From positions 1,134,801-1,198,800 of the forward strand of contig BCJJ01000004.1 of NCBI GenBank assembly GCA_039545355.1: a stretch of DNA of 64,000 nt, written 5' to 3'. The stretch is from Trichosporon coremiiforme (Eukaryota > Basidiomycota > Tremellomycetes > Trichosporonales > Trichosporonaceae). Positions 45,583 to 57,186 of the stretch are shown here, piece after piece; the first letter of the stretch is position 1; each line of letters opens with the position of its first letter. The position numbers and the translations under genes were made by a program. Under the pieces are notes generated by a model that saw only the letters and a program-made list of their open reading frames with translations, had not been told where the DNA came from and searched no databases.

Positions 45583-48115
45583 CTAATACGGGCTGTTGAC
45601 AATGTTGCTGTGCGACTGCCTGATCTTGCTCGCCGGCGTCGACAGCGATGCCCTCGGAGCCAGCGACTGGCGCGTCGGCTTCGCCAGGTCTCGCTTGTTC
45701 GCCATGAGGACATTCTGCTCAAGCGCAACGATAATGTTCTTGTCGGCACCGTACTTGAAGTTGTCGGCGACAACGTTCGAGTCGTATTTCTGATGTTAGC
45801 TTCGAAAGAGGATTCTTAGCTCACCTTGATCTGGTAGTCATCAAGACGGCCCTGCTTGAGACGACGGAAGTTCCACGTAATGATGTACTTGCCGGTCGAC
45901 GTGACAATCGTCTTCTCAGCCTCGTTGAGTCCGGTGTTGAAGCGAGCAGGGGTGAAAGACACGGGGTCCTCCATGTAGGCAATGTGCTCAGGCTTGAGCT
46001 GCAGACGACGGGGAATCGGCTTCGAGTCGGCGGGGAAGCTGCGGTCGAAGCCGAGGTTGCCCTTATACCGTCCGTCGCCGATGAGAGTGTCGATGAGAAG
46101 CAGGTAGGTCTTGCAGGTCGCGACGAGCCATCTTCCGTCGGCCGACACGTCAACGCCGATGATCGGGTCACCGAGAGCAGGCAGGGCGGTCTTCGCGTTC
46201 TTTCCGATGGTGTCGAACAGACGAATGTCACCCTTGTTGGAGGCGACGGCCAGCTTACCAGACTCGGTGGTAGCAGCGGCGGAGAAGTCGTTCTTGGTGA
46301 CGTATTGCTTGAACTGGCTCTCGACAAGCTTGTTGCCAGACACACGGGGGTCGATACGGAAGATACCGTTCTTCGAGTGACCGATGAGGGTCTGCTGAGG
46401 GTTCATCTGCGCATACTTGGAATCCGGGAGAATGTTGGCAACCTCCACCTCGTCCGAAACCTTCCACTCGTCCACAATCTTTCCGTACTCGAGATCCATC
46501 CTGAACAGAGCGTTCTTGTTGTTCGGGTTCAGCATGAGCATGTCGGCGTCCTGGTTGTGGAGCATGATCTTTCCGGGGTTGAAGCTGTTACCCTCCAAGT
46601 CCTTAACACGTTCGATAGCCGTGCGGAACTTGACCTTGTCACGGTCGTGGCCAAACACGCCAATCATGTTGCCACGCGTAACAAACGACATGTCGTTCTT
46701 GTAACCGACGGCAAGCTGCTCGTTCTTGGATCCCTTCGAGAACGACTCGTCGATGGAGGACTGGTCGTCGTAGTCCTCCTCCTCCTCAGACTCCTCGTAC
46801 TCCTCCTCAGGCTCGGGCTCCTCTTCCTCCTCCTCCTCAACAGCCGGTTCACCCTCACCCATCTCGATATCACCGTACGCGTCCTGGATGTAACGCTGCT
46901 CGACAGCCTGAGCCTTGGCATAGGAGACCTGGTTCTTGTTCTCCCAGAGGTAGATTGTGAACTTGTCCTTCCACTCTCCGAAGACCGAGGCTTCAAAACG
47001 CAGGCACCAGGTCATGCCAGGAAGGCCCTCCGCCTCGCGGAACGTGAACATGAACGCATGGTTGGCCATATCGAAGCGAGGATTCATCTCAGAGTCGATC
47101 GGAATCGAGATGAAGGGGGTGTTGCCCTTGCGCACGATGATCCAGACGTCGAACGAACCGTTTGAGGCGAGGTCAACATCGACGTCGCGTTCCTGAATGA
47201 CGAAAACATCGGTGTCCGTGTCGAAAAGATAGAGCTCTCCCTTGGTGCGACTCAGCACTGGAACGTCCTTGAACGGGTCCTCAGGCTCAGCCTCCTCGGC
47301 GTCCTTTCCCTTTCCCTTCTTCGGAGTCGACGGCTGGTCGTTCTCGTTGTACTTGAGAGCCTCGAGGTCCTCCTCAGTAGCGTTCTCGTGCGACTTATCG
47401 AATTTCTGATGTCAGTTGAGTGCACGTCTGTACAACTCACCCTCTCGTACACGCATTGAAGCAGAGTCACCTCGAAGAGCTTGCTGGTGGCGTTGCCGAC
47501 AGTCTTGTTGCTAACGAACTCCCACAGGTCTCCGTCGTCGCCGCTGAGGTCACGCCAAGCAAAAGTTGCGTCACCGTCGAGGGATCCGAAACGGAAGCCA
47601 AGGGCCTGGTCAATTAGGAACACACGCTCATCGTCGGCTGAAGAGGTCAGTGCTGATCATGCGGTCGGATTTCTGGAATGTCTGGACACGCCTTCCCGAA
47701 GGTGGGACTCACTCTCTGCGTCCTCCTCAAGAAGCTGCTCCTCGCCCTCCTCATACGCGCGCGTGACAACGAGCTGGTACTGGTGCTCCACACCAGTCCT
47801 ACGGATAGTGGCAACGGCGTCCTTGAAGCTAGAGGTCAGCAGATTTCACAATGGTGGCTTGGTCGATGGCGGCGTTCCAGGGTCCTAGACATGAACACTC
47901 ACATGCATTCACGGGAGCCTTTGATGCTGTCGGGGCGGACGAGGTAGAGCTGACCAGCGGGGATCTGGATGAGCTCGGGGTTCGATGGGTTACCTGAGGA
48001 TTAGTTGGTGTTTTGCGTTATCGTCTGAGACGTACCCCACATCTGCCCAAAGACTGTTTGGTTAGCCGGTGCGAACGAGATAAACAAGCAACTCACGGGA
48101 TTTGAGGACGAACAT
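45583..48115 (-). CDS. VID27: Vid27-family protein
   Basis: Vid27 is a conserved fungal cytosolic protein linked genetically to vacuole import and degradation of gluconeogenic enzymes; its molecular role is unclear. Seven exons (48097-48115, 48036-48053, 47903-47993, 47713-47828, 47441-47637, 45825-47405, 45583-45789) give 742 aa. The start MFVLKSLFGQMWGNPSNPELI requires exons of 19 and 18 nt. A PH-like half is followed by a Glu-rich acidic stretch (about residues 290-320), then the C-terminal beta-propeller domain (NSFNPGKIMLHNQDADMLMLNP, GHSKNGIFRIDPR, TGKYIITWNFRRLKQG), diagnostic of Vid27. Phases agree throughout. Divergent from RPT2. Confidence 0.92.
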
Positions 48116-48526
48116 ATTGCTGATGCGAGCCTCGCCCTTGTGAACTGAGAGAAAGCCAAAAGTTTCAGGAAGCGATGCTTGCGGGCGGTGGCGACAGCGG
48201 AATTGGTTGGGTTGAGTGGGTGATGGCGTGGAAAGTAGTGCACGATTTGTCTGCCAAAGGAAGACGCCAGTGGCAACAACAAGTGGTTAGGTCACTAAGT
48301 GCGATCCGCACCAGCCGGAACCAAACCCACGCGCCGCGAATTCCACTGACTGAGCCTTGCCAGCAGCCGGCCAAGCAGCTCCCACACGTCACCGCCGCTG
48401 CCGACGGGATCAAATAGATCACGCATCATCCTGCGTCAGTGACGAACGCGCGTTGTCCTCCACTGACCAGCTTGTGTCATCCATCACCTACGACCTTCTT
48501 CCCACCTCACAGATTGTATAGCAAGC
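48116..48526. promoter_or_regulatory. Shared divergent promoter, VID27 / RPT2
   Basis: A 411-bp head-to-head interval. It contains AGTGGCAAC-type sequence near 48265; I cannot assign a proteasome-specific control element with confidence. Confidence 0.5.
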
Positions 48527-50006
48527 ATGGTAAGCTGCGCCGTGTGCCAGCTAGTAGCTAACATGTGCAGGGTCAAGGTCCTTCAAGCGGAATGCCGCCC
48601 GGAGCGGGGAAGGATCAGGATAAGGACAAGGTGAGCTGATCCAGCAAGTCGGTAGCTGACAATATCAGAAGAAGCCCAAGTGGGAGCCCCCTGTCCCTAC
48701 TCGCGTCGGAAAGAAGAAGAAGCGCGGTCCCGACTCGGCGTCTCGTCTTCCCGCCGTCTACCCGACGACGAGATGTAAGCTCAAGATGCTCAAGAACGAG
48801 AGGATCAAGGATTACCTGTTGATGGAGGAAGAGTTCGTCGTGAACCAGGCTGCGCACTCCGGAGAAGACCGGACGGCGGCGGACAGGAAAGGAGTCGACG
48901 ATCTGCGTGGTTCGCCGATGGGAGTCGGAACACTGGAGGAGATTATCGATGACGACCACGCCATTGTCTCGTCTGGTAACGGACCCGAGTTCTATGTGGG
49001 AATCATGTCCTTCGTCGACAAAGACCTGCTTGAGCCCGGATGCTCGGTTCTCCTGCACCACAAGACGCACGCCGTTGTTGGTGTTCTCGCCGATGACACG
49101 GACCCGATGGTCTCTGTCATGAAGCTCGACAAGGCGCCGACGGAGAGCTACGCCGACATCGGTGGTCTCGAGACGCAGATCCAGGAGATTAAGGAGTCGG
49201 TCGAGCTTCCGCTCACCCACCCGGAGCTGTACGAGGAGATGGGTATCCGCCCACCTAAGGGTGTCATTCTCTACGGTGTGCCTGGTACCGGAAAGACGTT
49301 GCTGGCGAAGGCGGTCGCGAACCAGACGTCGGCGACCTTCCTGCGTATCGTCGGTTCGGAGTTGATTCAGAAGTACCTCGGAGACGGACCGAAGCTCGTG
49401 CGTGAGCTGTTCCGTGTGGCGGAGGAGAACGCGCCGAGTATTGTTTTTATCGATGAGATCGACGCCGTCGGTACGAAGCGTTACGACTCGACGAGCGGAG
49501 GCGAGCGAGAAATCCAGCGAACCATGCTTGAGCTGCTGAACCAGCTTGATGGTTTCGACGAGCGTGGAGATGTCAAGGTCATCATGGCCACGAACCGTAT
49601 CGAGTCGCTCGACCCCGCCCTCATCCGTCCGGGACGTATTGACCGTAAGATTGGTGAGTAAAGCTTTGTGTTGCGTTGGAGGCCTAGCTGACGGAGCAGA
49701 GTTCCCTCTTCCCGACACGAAGACGAAGCGTCACATTTTCAAGCTGCACACATCGCGCATGTCGCTCGCGGACGACGTCGATCTCGAGGAGCTCGTCATG
49801 ACCAAGGACGACCTCTCGGGAGCCGACATCAAGGCCGTGTGCACGGAGGCGGGTCTGCTTGCTCTGCGTGAGCGCCGCATGCGTGTCACGAAGGAGGACT
49901 TCACGACCGCGCGCGAGAAGGTCCTGTACAGGAAGGACGAGAACACTGTGAGTTTATTTGACCCGACCTCTGAACTGACATGCAGCCTGCGGGATTGTAC
50001 CTGTGA
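48527..50006 (+). CDS. RPT2: 26S proteasome regulatory ATPase Rpt2
   Basis: Rpt2 is one of six AAA ATPases of the 19S base; it unfolds substrates and helps open the 20S gate. Five exons (48527-48529, 48571-48630, 48669-49653, 49700-49947, 49986-50006) encode 438 aa. Exon 1 contributes only the ATG; joining gives [12 protein letters not shown], the conserved N-myristoylation-type start of Rpt2/PSMC1. [18 protein letters not shown] is diagnostic. Walker [13 protein letters not shown] lies near residue 224, Walker B IVFIDEID near 278, and the arginine-finger region [10 protein letters not shown] follows. The last 21-nt exon encodes PAGLYL, giving the C-terminal HbYX tail (LYL) that docks into the 20S ring. 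Confidence 0.96.
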
Positions 50007-50318
50007 TTGATATCGTTCAGTAGAAGCCGTAGACATGGGAGAGGTAGCAGCATTATGCATGAAGTCTGTACAGTTGCATGCAATTAGGGCAGTTGCGGGA
50101 GTGCGGAGTCAAGTGCGGCCAGCGCTAAGGATGACTGGGCTAAAAGTCGTGGAAACCGAGCCAGAAGCGGAGGATGCGGCCGCGGGCTGTGGAAGCAATG
50201 TCGTCCCCACGGGGTTTAGCCACGTCTGTCATCATACGACCTGGCGACCGGCAATGGTGGCCAACGTTAACGTTTCATCGTTCTCCACCACCCGCATCAT
50301 CACGCATCACTCGGATAC
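50007..50318. promoter_or_regulatory. Spacer and UBC7 promoter region
   Basis: A 312-bp interval between RPT2 and UBC7 in tandem, holding the RPT2 3' end and the UBC7 promoter and leader. No element recognised. Confidence 0.45.
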
Positions 50319-51189
50319 ATGTTTGGAGGCAGCAACTCGCGCGCTCAGACGTCGACGGCCGTCAGGCGGTGAGTCTAGTTCGGTGCCGATGGTGGCTTCC
50401 TCCGCAGCTCACGGGTGCTGTCGGAAACGCACTATCGCGGCGAGGATCGTGTCGCTCCTCCACGGAGGACTCTTCAGCCTTCACATGCTTCATGGCAGCA
50501 TCCGGGCATGGTCATGAGTAATGATAATACTGGCACGAGCTACTCGATTCCCTCCCGACGATAGCTGACGCCAGACTGATGAAGGAGTATAAGGACCTGA
50601 CGGCGGACCCGATCAACGACACGCTAACGGCGGGTCCAGTGAGCGAGGACAACATGCTGGAGTGGGAGGCGCTGATCCAAGGTCCGGAGGGAACGCCTTA
50701 TGTGAGCTCACAATCTCTTGCTGAACTGACAATAAGGAAGGAGGCGTGTTCGCCGCCAAGCTCTACTTCCCCTCGGACTATCCGCTGAACCCGTTCAAGA
50801 TGGTCTTTGACCCGCCTCTGCTGCACCCGAATAGTACGTTTATTCCACCATTCGCTTCAATGGGGAGCGTCGCCTTCGCCCTCGTCGCCCTCCCAGCAGC
50901 AGCTAGGTGCATGAATACCGCAGCTAACATCCCAGTCTACCCCAACGGCAACGTGTGCATCTCCATCCTGCACCCGCCCGGAGACGACCCGCTGCGATAC
51001 GAGAGCGCGAACGAGCGCTGGTCCCCCGTCCAGGGAGTGCGTTCTGTCCTCCTCAGTGTGCTCTCCATGCTCGCCGAGCCCAACATCGAGTCTGGCGCCG
51101 ATATCGAGTGCTGCAAGCTGTACCGCGAGAACAAGCCCGAATTTGAGCGTCGTGTCCGCGAGCAGGTCCGGTCACTCCTGGGTCTGTGA
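50319..51189 (+). CDS. UBC7: Ubiquitin-conjugating enzyme E2 of the Ubc7/UBE2G type
   Basis: Ubc7 is the E2 that works with Hrd1 and Doa10 ligases in ER-associated degradation. Four exons (50319-50368, 50575-50701, 50737-50833, 50936-51189) encode 175 aa. The start [17 protein letters not shown] joins to LMKEYKDL across a 206-nt first intron. The core has the [22 protein letters not shown] motif with active-site Cys99 and the acidic loop insertion ([20 protein letters not shown]) that separates the Ubc7/G2 class from other E2s. [18 protein letters not shown] follows. Final helices are complete. Confidence 0.94.
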
Positions 51190-51378
51190 GCGTAGGAGCA
51201 GAAGGAGAAACAGCTAGCGCAGATCATGATCGCCCTTCGGGTGAGAGCTCAGCGCAGCCTCTTGTCGAGAGTGTGTCCTCAGGCGGAGAACGGTGTCCAT
51301 GGTAGTCAATGCATAGTCTATATTTTCGTTCCTACTAAAACCCTATGTTTTGTTTTGCGAGTGCAATGCAAGTGCAGC

Positions 51379-52689
51379 TTACTGGGCAATCTCCCATGCG
51401 AGCTCCTTGCCAGCCCAGAAGGGCACGATCTCAATACCCTCAGCGGTGATGCGCGGGGGGACCTTGGCACCAGTGGTGCGCTTGAGGGTGACCTCCTGTC
51501 CGTCCTTGGCCTTGTCGCCGTAGAACGCGCGGCCGTGCTTGCTGACGTAGTTCTCGAGCTGGTCGAGGGCTCCGAAGGACTCGAGCAGCGTAGCAACGAG
51601 CGGAACGAGGTACGGGCTCGTGTAGCATCCAGCAGCGCAGGCGTGGAGCTCTCCCGTCTCGGAGATCTTGGGCGCCTTAGACGCAGAGGGGTGGGGAGCG
51701 GAATCAGAGCCAAGGAAGAACTTGGGGTTGCCGCTCTTGACGGCCTCCTGGAGCGCCTTGCGGTCGCGCGGCTCCTTGGCGAGGGGCTTGCAGAAGTGGT
51801 GCGGCTGGGGCGCCACCTCGTCAACGGTGAGGTAGAGGTGGTGCGCGGTGATGGAGCAGCCGACGTTGGGGCCGAGCTTCTTGACGGTCTCGACGGCCTC
51901 GGCCGTGGTCGCGTGCTCGAGCACGATCTTGAGGTTGGGGAAGTCGGCGGCGAGCTTCTCGAGGTGCGAGAGGAAGTGCTTCTCGGCGTTCAGGATCGAG
52001 ATGTTCTTCTCGGCGTCAGAGGGCACCTCGCCGTGCAGGTTCAGAACGAGGCCGCACTCCTCCATCGCCGCGAAGACGGGGTAGTACACGCTGTAGTCCT
52101 CGATGCCGGACGAGGAGTTGGTGGTCACGCCGCGGGGGTAGGACTTGACACCGCGGATTCCGGCCTTAGCGGCCTTGTGGATCTCGTCGGGAGTCACCTC
52201 GGGGTGCAGGTAGAGCGTCATGAGCCACTCGACACTGGGGTCGATACGCTCCAGCTCGGCCTTGTACTCGAGCACGCGCTCCGTCTTCGTAAGAGGAGGA
52301 ACGAGGTTGGGCTGAGTGTCAGCTTGGCCACAACTCAGACGCCGAAGCTTCTCACCATCACGTACGCCGTGCGGATACCGCCCTTGGCGACGTGCGGCGT
52401 AACGAGCTCGCACATAGGGCCCTGGCGGACATGGACGTGGTAGCTGGGGTCAGCACATGTCCTACGAGTGAAGCAAGTGTTGTGCCAGGCGATTGCCCGA
52501 GAGTTACGAGCCCTCGGTTTACGACGAGCCTTGAGATCAAGGTCCCGCAGTCTCCGCTCCGGCGGAGGTAAGAAGCCGCAGCGAAAGTCGCCACCGGGAG
52601 CTCAGGCAGTGTTGCAGACGCAGCCCCCAGCCGCTTAGGTGAGATACGTACTCGGCAGGCGCCTGGAGGGTGATAGTCTCGGTCGACAT
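51379..52689 (-). CDS. URA4: Dihydroorotase
   Basis: Ura4 cyclises carbamoyl-aspartate to dihydroorotate, step three of pyrimidine synthesis. Three exons (52652-52689, 52356-52443, 51379-52311) encode 352 aa, close to the class II (PyrC-type) enzyme. The first junction builds the metal-binding DYHVHVRQG (HxH) motif. GVKSYPRG supplies the carboxylated lysine, LNLHGEV and LEHATT the further zinc ligands, and GSDSAPHP the catalytic aspartate. The first intron is 208 nt. Convergent with UBC7. Confidence 0.96.
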
Positions 52690-54690
52690 TTCGTTTTGGG
52701 TATTGGTAGTGAAAGATGCGGCAATCAACGTTCCAACTTTTTTGATCGAAGGAGCCGAACATTGGCATGGCAATTGAGTTCGTCCGACCGGCTCTGGCCG
52801 CCGGAGTCGAGAGCCGCTGGACCGGAGGCGGACTGGGGGCGTCTCTCCGGTTTGCCGTTCATCGAACTCACAAATAGACCGATCCTTCCTTTTTGTCTTC
52901 CTTCTGCACGTGACTTGAAGGCCATGCGAGATCTGCATGGGTTTGCCTCCGCTGTTCTACATGGGATGGCTTGTTAAGGCTTGAGGCACGCAGATTGACG
53001 CTGAATCAGGAACAGGCATGCCTCTCGGTACCTCTGAACTCGTCGTACCTTGGCGGGCAGCTCCATGTCAGCTGACAATGTTAGTGTGCCCCTCGAAAGA
53101 CAAGCTTGAATGGCAGCTTCCCCTGCGGGCTACCTTGGTGCAGGGCAGGGGGTGCACATGTCAACGTTTGCTGCCATCGTACGAGTTTCAACCTGCATTT
53201 CGAGCGTTCGCATTCCCGACATCCCGTAGACTCACTTCGTCCCTTACCGTTTCTATCCCCGGCACACTAAGCTCATCTGGGACATATGTGGTTCGTCGTA
53301 TGGGACCCCAACTTCTGTGAGGTGCCCCGTGCGACAAGTCAGTTTTCTGACCGTGCACGGTGCACAACCTGCACGACGTACGCAGCCCGCAGGCGCCCGC
53401 AGCCGATCTCGGAATCAGCCGTCGAGCAGACGTAGACAAGCTAGAAAAGCACGAGTAGCACAACTGGGCATGCAAAGAGTCACGGGACGGGCTCCAGCGC
53501 CAGACGCCAGAGGCTGCAGCCATCAATACGTCAGACACCCGTGATTGACGAGGAATGTGAGATCGGGTGGCGAGCTCCACTGCGCGTATTATGAAAGGCC
53601 GCGAGCCTAGTACTGTATCCGCGAGTGCGTACATGCGTGCTTGTTGAGGCACTGTCGCTTGGTGCGTGTGGTGCCCGTCTGGGGAGAGGTCTGGAGATGG
53701 TGGGTTCCCCACAAAGCTGGGGAAGAGTGAAGGTTGCGTGCCCATTGCTCTACGCTGAAACTCTGTGCGGTGAGCATCCATCAGAGTCTCCGCGTATCGG
53801 AGTGTTCGATGATCGACGGCGTGACAAACGGGTACGGGAGGGATTATGTCTTGTGCGTTTGCATGTCCTGCATGTCCTGACCCCACGCCGTGTCCGTGGA
53901 CTGGTCTCGGGTCGCCTGACCCCACTGCAGTGCCGAAATGCATTCACTCCGTTGCGCTTTGACCGTCCGTTGGACACCGCTCTCGGAGCAGTTCGATGCG
54001 GAGCGCCAGCTCGCATGCTTCAACTGAGCTCGGGCCCTCGGTCCCTCGCGACTCGGAGGCAGAATAGTCAGCTGACGTCTTGATCGCATAAGTGGGTTAA
54101 GCTTTGGGAACACTTGGCTCAACTTTCCGCTCGTCGGGGATCGGTGCGATGGAGCACCGCATGCAGCAACTACTGCTGGGACCTGAGAAGAGGTCCGTAT
54201 TCGGGATGCTGTTCTATTCACTACTGTGGTGGTGGCTATTTGCAGGCTACTTTCAGACGCCAGGTCCTTTAGGCTCCTTCGAGGTCAGGTTCACTGAGAG
54301 AGTGGAGCTGCACAGCGAGAAGCCGTCGGAATCGCTCCTGCCTCGAAGTGCAATTGGTTCAATGCATGGCAGTGCGTGGGGTGGCGCTGAATGGCGATCG
54401 GATCTGCGCCGAGGAGCCTTAGTTCTCTGACGTACAAGGTGCGCGCCTGACTGGCCGAACGCCGCTGATGGGGACGCACAGAGTAAACCACTCCATCCGC
54501 CGTGCTGCTAAGGGACGAGCCAAAACTGACAGAGTGACATTCTGTGCCATCTCGAGTTTCGAGAACGGGGATTGATGCGGAGTCACACTGATAGGCTCAA
54601 GGAACGGCGTGTCATGTTGAACTGTGCCGAGTCTAGAACGAGCGGTCGTCTCATGCAGCCCAGCAAGTGGTGGGGCTTCGTCGACCACTA

Positions 54691-54763
54691 GCCAGCAATT
54701 GCATCAACACGGCTGTCCGGGCCGACGAACGACACTGACAGCCGTGTTGATGCAATTGCTGGC
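54691..54763. repeat. 27-bp perfect inverted repeat with 19-nt spacer
   Basis: The arms 54691-54717 and 54737-54763 are exact reverse complements; the spacer is 54718-54736. Transcribed, it would form a long hairpin. Flanking bases do not extend the pairing. No transposon coding region or target-site duplication was seen next to it. Confidence 0.9.
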
Positions 54764-56465
54764 AGAACCGCCCAAGCCGCTGAAGCTGCAATTTGAAGTT
54801 TCGTAAACGTGCATTAGAACAGCTATGACGTTTCTCTCCGGTGCCGGGCGGCCGGCGGGCCGTGGCAGCGCGGCAGCGCGGCACGGAGTGAGTGACAACA
54901 ATTCAGACCTCGTCACCACCAGCGTACCAGGCTTGTGGTAGTCGTGGGCCCAACTGCCACCCTGATTATGATTGCACTCTTGACGCGGGTTGGCTCGGCT
55001 TCGGGCTCCTTCACAAACAACGGCAGCCGTCGACGGGTATACGACGGGCTATACTGCTTGCACTGCTTACACCCATCAGTGGCTACCGTGTTGCGCGCTT
55101 TTCAGAGCGGCGTTTAAGACGCTGGTCGAGACATCACGATCTGGGCTGAATGTCAGCCGGTCCGTAGTCAGCAGATGACACTCGCCGCTCCTCACCGTTC
55201 GTCATGCATTGACTACCGAGTGGGGGAGTGCCGCAGCATAAATCTAGGAGTATCGATTGTCAACTGTGCCACTGCATCCCCCTGCTACTTATCCTGCCCA
55301 CCAGCTTTTTCGCAGCAACAAGTTGTGCCCCGGTGTGATTCACAAAGGACACGCGTCGTAGCCTCGTTTATCTCGAAGCACACCAGCGTCCCTGCGCCGA
55401 AATCGGCCCAAGCGAACAGTCAACGGAGACGGACTACCGAGCGTGCCGAGGTTTGGGTCGACAGACTCAACGGACAAGACCGTTCACTCGCCCACCCCTA
55501 GGTCAATACTGCAAGCGACGTAGAGTAACTCGCACCCAACCCTGCAGTCGACGCGGTGGATTTTCGTTTCGAGTACGGCGTGACTCGAGAGTTGATTTTC
55601 ACGTTTTTACCCCGCAACGCCACACATCAAACCTTAGCCTTTAGTGATAGACGGGATCCCGTCGCTACGCCGCACTGCATCCTTTGGCACCCCTTCGTTG
55701 CGCCTCGCTGCCTCGTTTGCCGAAGCACTACTGCGGCCAAGAATTTTCGTGTATTGCACCAAGGCGCAAGCGAGAGAGATAGCACGGAGATACAAAGCGC
55801 AATTCAGAGCGACCCACACGTGCATCCGGATCTGAGCGCACCACCTGGGTAAGTCAAGGCATGGGAGCGGGTCGGTGTGCGACTGATCCGGAGGGCAGCT
55901 CCGGAGACTCCCGCTAATCAGCAGGCCGCATTGTCTAATCGCTCCACGACGGTCGCCGAGTGACAGCATCACATCGCAGCAGATCGCCCGCATCGCACGC
56001 ACACATTCGCACACACAAGCGACCACGCTCTCGTTTTGATTTGCTCCCCGTTAATCACAGAGTCGCAGGATCGCACGCAGATTGCGAGATTTTGGAGTCG
56101 AACCAACCCCTCAACCCTGGCTTGCCCTGAACACGCCTGGGTGCCCTGAGTGCCCGAACGTTTAGTTGCTTGGCACGAGGCAGCCCCCTCCTTGGTCGGA
56201 TCCTAGCCCTCGCAACGAGCTGGGAAGCTTACGCTTGCGCTTGTAAGCTTGGACTCAGGACAGAAGCGGTCGAACCCTCAGACTGTCCGTGTGTTTCGAC
56301 CGTCGATTACTCGCACCACACGCACGCCTTGCTGCACGCCCGCTGGTCTCCAGAGGGTCTCATCGGATCCAGGACAGCGAGGGACGAGCAAGGAATATCA
56401 GGAATTCTGCAGACGCTATTCCTGCACCCTATCCTTTCGGCGCACCGCACTTGGCCGGCGGCGGG

Positions 56466-56486
56466 CCCGTGACCCGTGACCCGTGA
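56466..56486. repeat. Three tandem copies of a 7-bp unit
   Basis: CCCGTGA repeats three times exactly, followed to about 56510 by diverged GTGACC/TTGACC copies. It could be a cluster of sites for a DNA-binding protein upstream of the gene at 57187. Confidence 0.8.
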
Positions 56487-56799
56487 CCTTGACCCGCGAC
56501 TGTGACCTCGACAGTCCGCCGCCCTTCCACTGTCCCTCCACCTTGGACCTCCACCTCTGGTAGGGAACTGGGGTCCTGTGCCTTGGGTACCTGCGGTACC
56601 TCAAACGTAGTGCACAAGCCATAGCCCAGCACGCAACCCTCCGATCCTCTTCAGTCCCTCCCTTATCCCTTGGACGGCGTGCGCCCCATCCGTCAACCGT
56701 CTGCCGCCCCGCCCCTGATCCTGGACCTCCATCGGCCATCTCCCCCCGAATCCAACTGCCGTCTCCGTTCCTCGATCCTCACTCATCCTCGCTCGATTG

Positions 56800-56960
56800 A
56801 CTCACTGCACCGACCCTCCCTCCTCCTCCGCGCTCTCTCTCTCTCTCTCTCACTCTACTCATATCGCTATTCCTCCTCGCACTCTTTCGCTCTCTCACTC
56901 CCTCTTTCTCGCTCTTCCACCCTAACCCTTTTCTTTCCTTCTCTCAACCTTGCACTCATC
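56800..56960 (+). promoter_or_regulatory. Pyrimidine-rich tract with (CT)9
   Basis: A long C/T-rich stretch about 230-390 bp before the next start codon, with a pure CT repeat at 56833-56851. Such tracts often mark core promoters or leaders of strongly expressed fungal genes; role inferred. Confidence 0.5.
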
Positions 56961-57186
56961 CTTGAAATCGCCTTCACCAGTCACCTCCACTCTCTCGGTC
57001 CGACTTAATTCTTTTCGACACACACCCCTAAAAGTATCACTGCCAGATACAACCCACCCACCACCTCGCACCACGACCACACTCAACTTTCGACCACCAT
57101 CGACGGCAGTAACTCGACGTAGCTGTCTCGCTACTTTGGAATAGGTACACCCTGTGCGACACCTACCTAAAACAAGACTCGCAAAC

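Larger units (their letters stand above)
52690..57186. other. 4.5 kb gene desert upstream of the Ser/Pro-rich gene
   Basis: No frame here resembles a gene. It holds a 27-bp perfect inverted repeat (54691-54763), three tandem CCCGTGA units (56466-56486) followed by further GTGACC-like copies, a (CT)9 tract (56833-56851) inside a pyrimidine-rich stretch (about 56800-56960), and then a likely long leader for the gene at 57187. Large upstream regulatory region, noncoding transcript or decayed genes are all possible. Confidence 0.5.

Noticed and set aside
53188..53943. 251-codon open frame on the minus strand in the gene desert
   Set aside because: Composition is unlike local proteins, no motif is recognisable and open frames of this size are expected in GC-rich DNA.
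56085..56125. Perfect B-box GGTTCGACTCC on the minus strand
   Set aside because: No A-box, no acceptor-stem partner and only a four-pair T stem, so not a tRNA gene.
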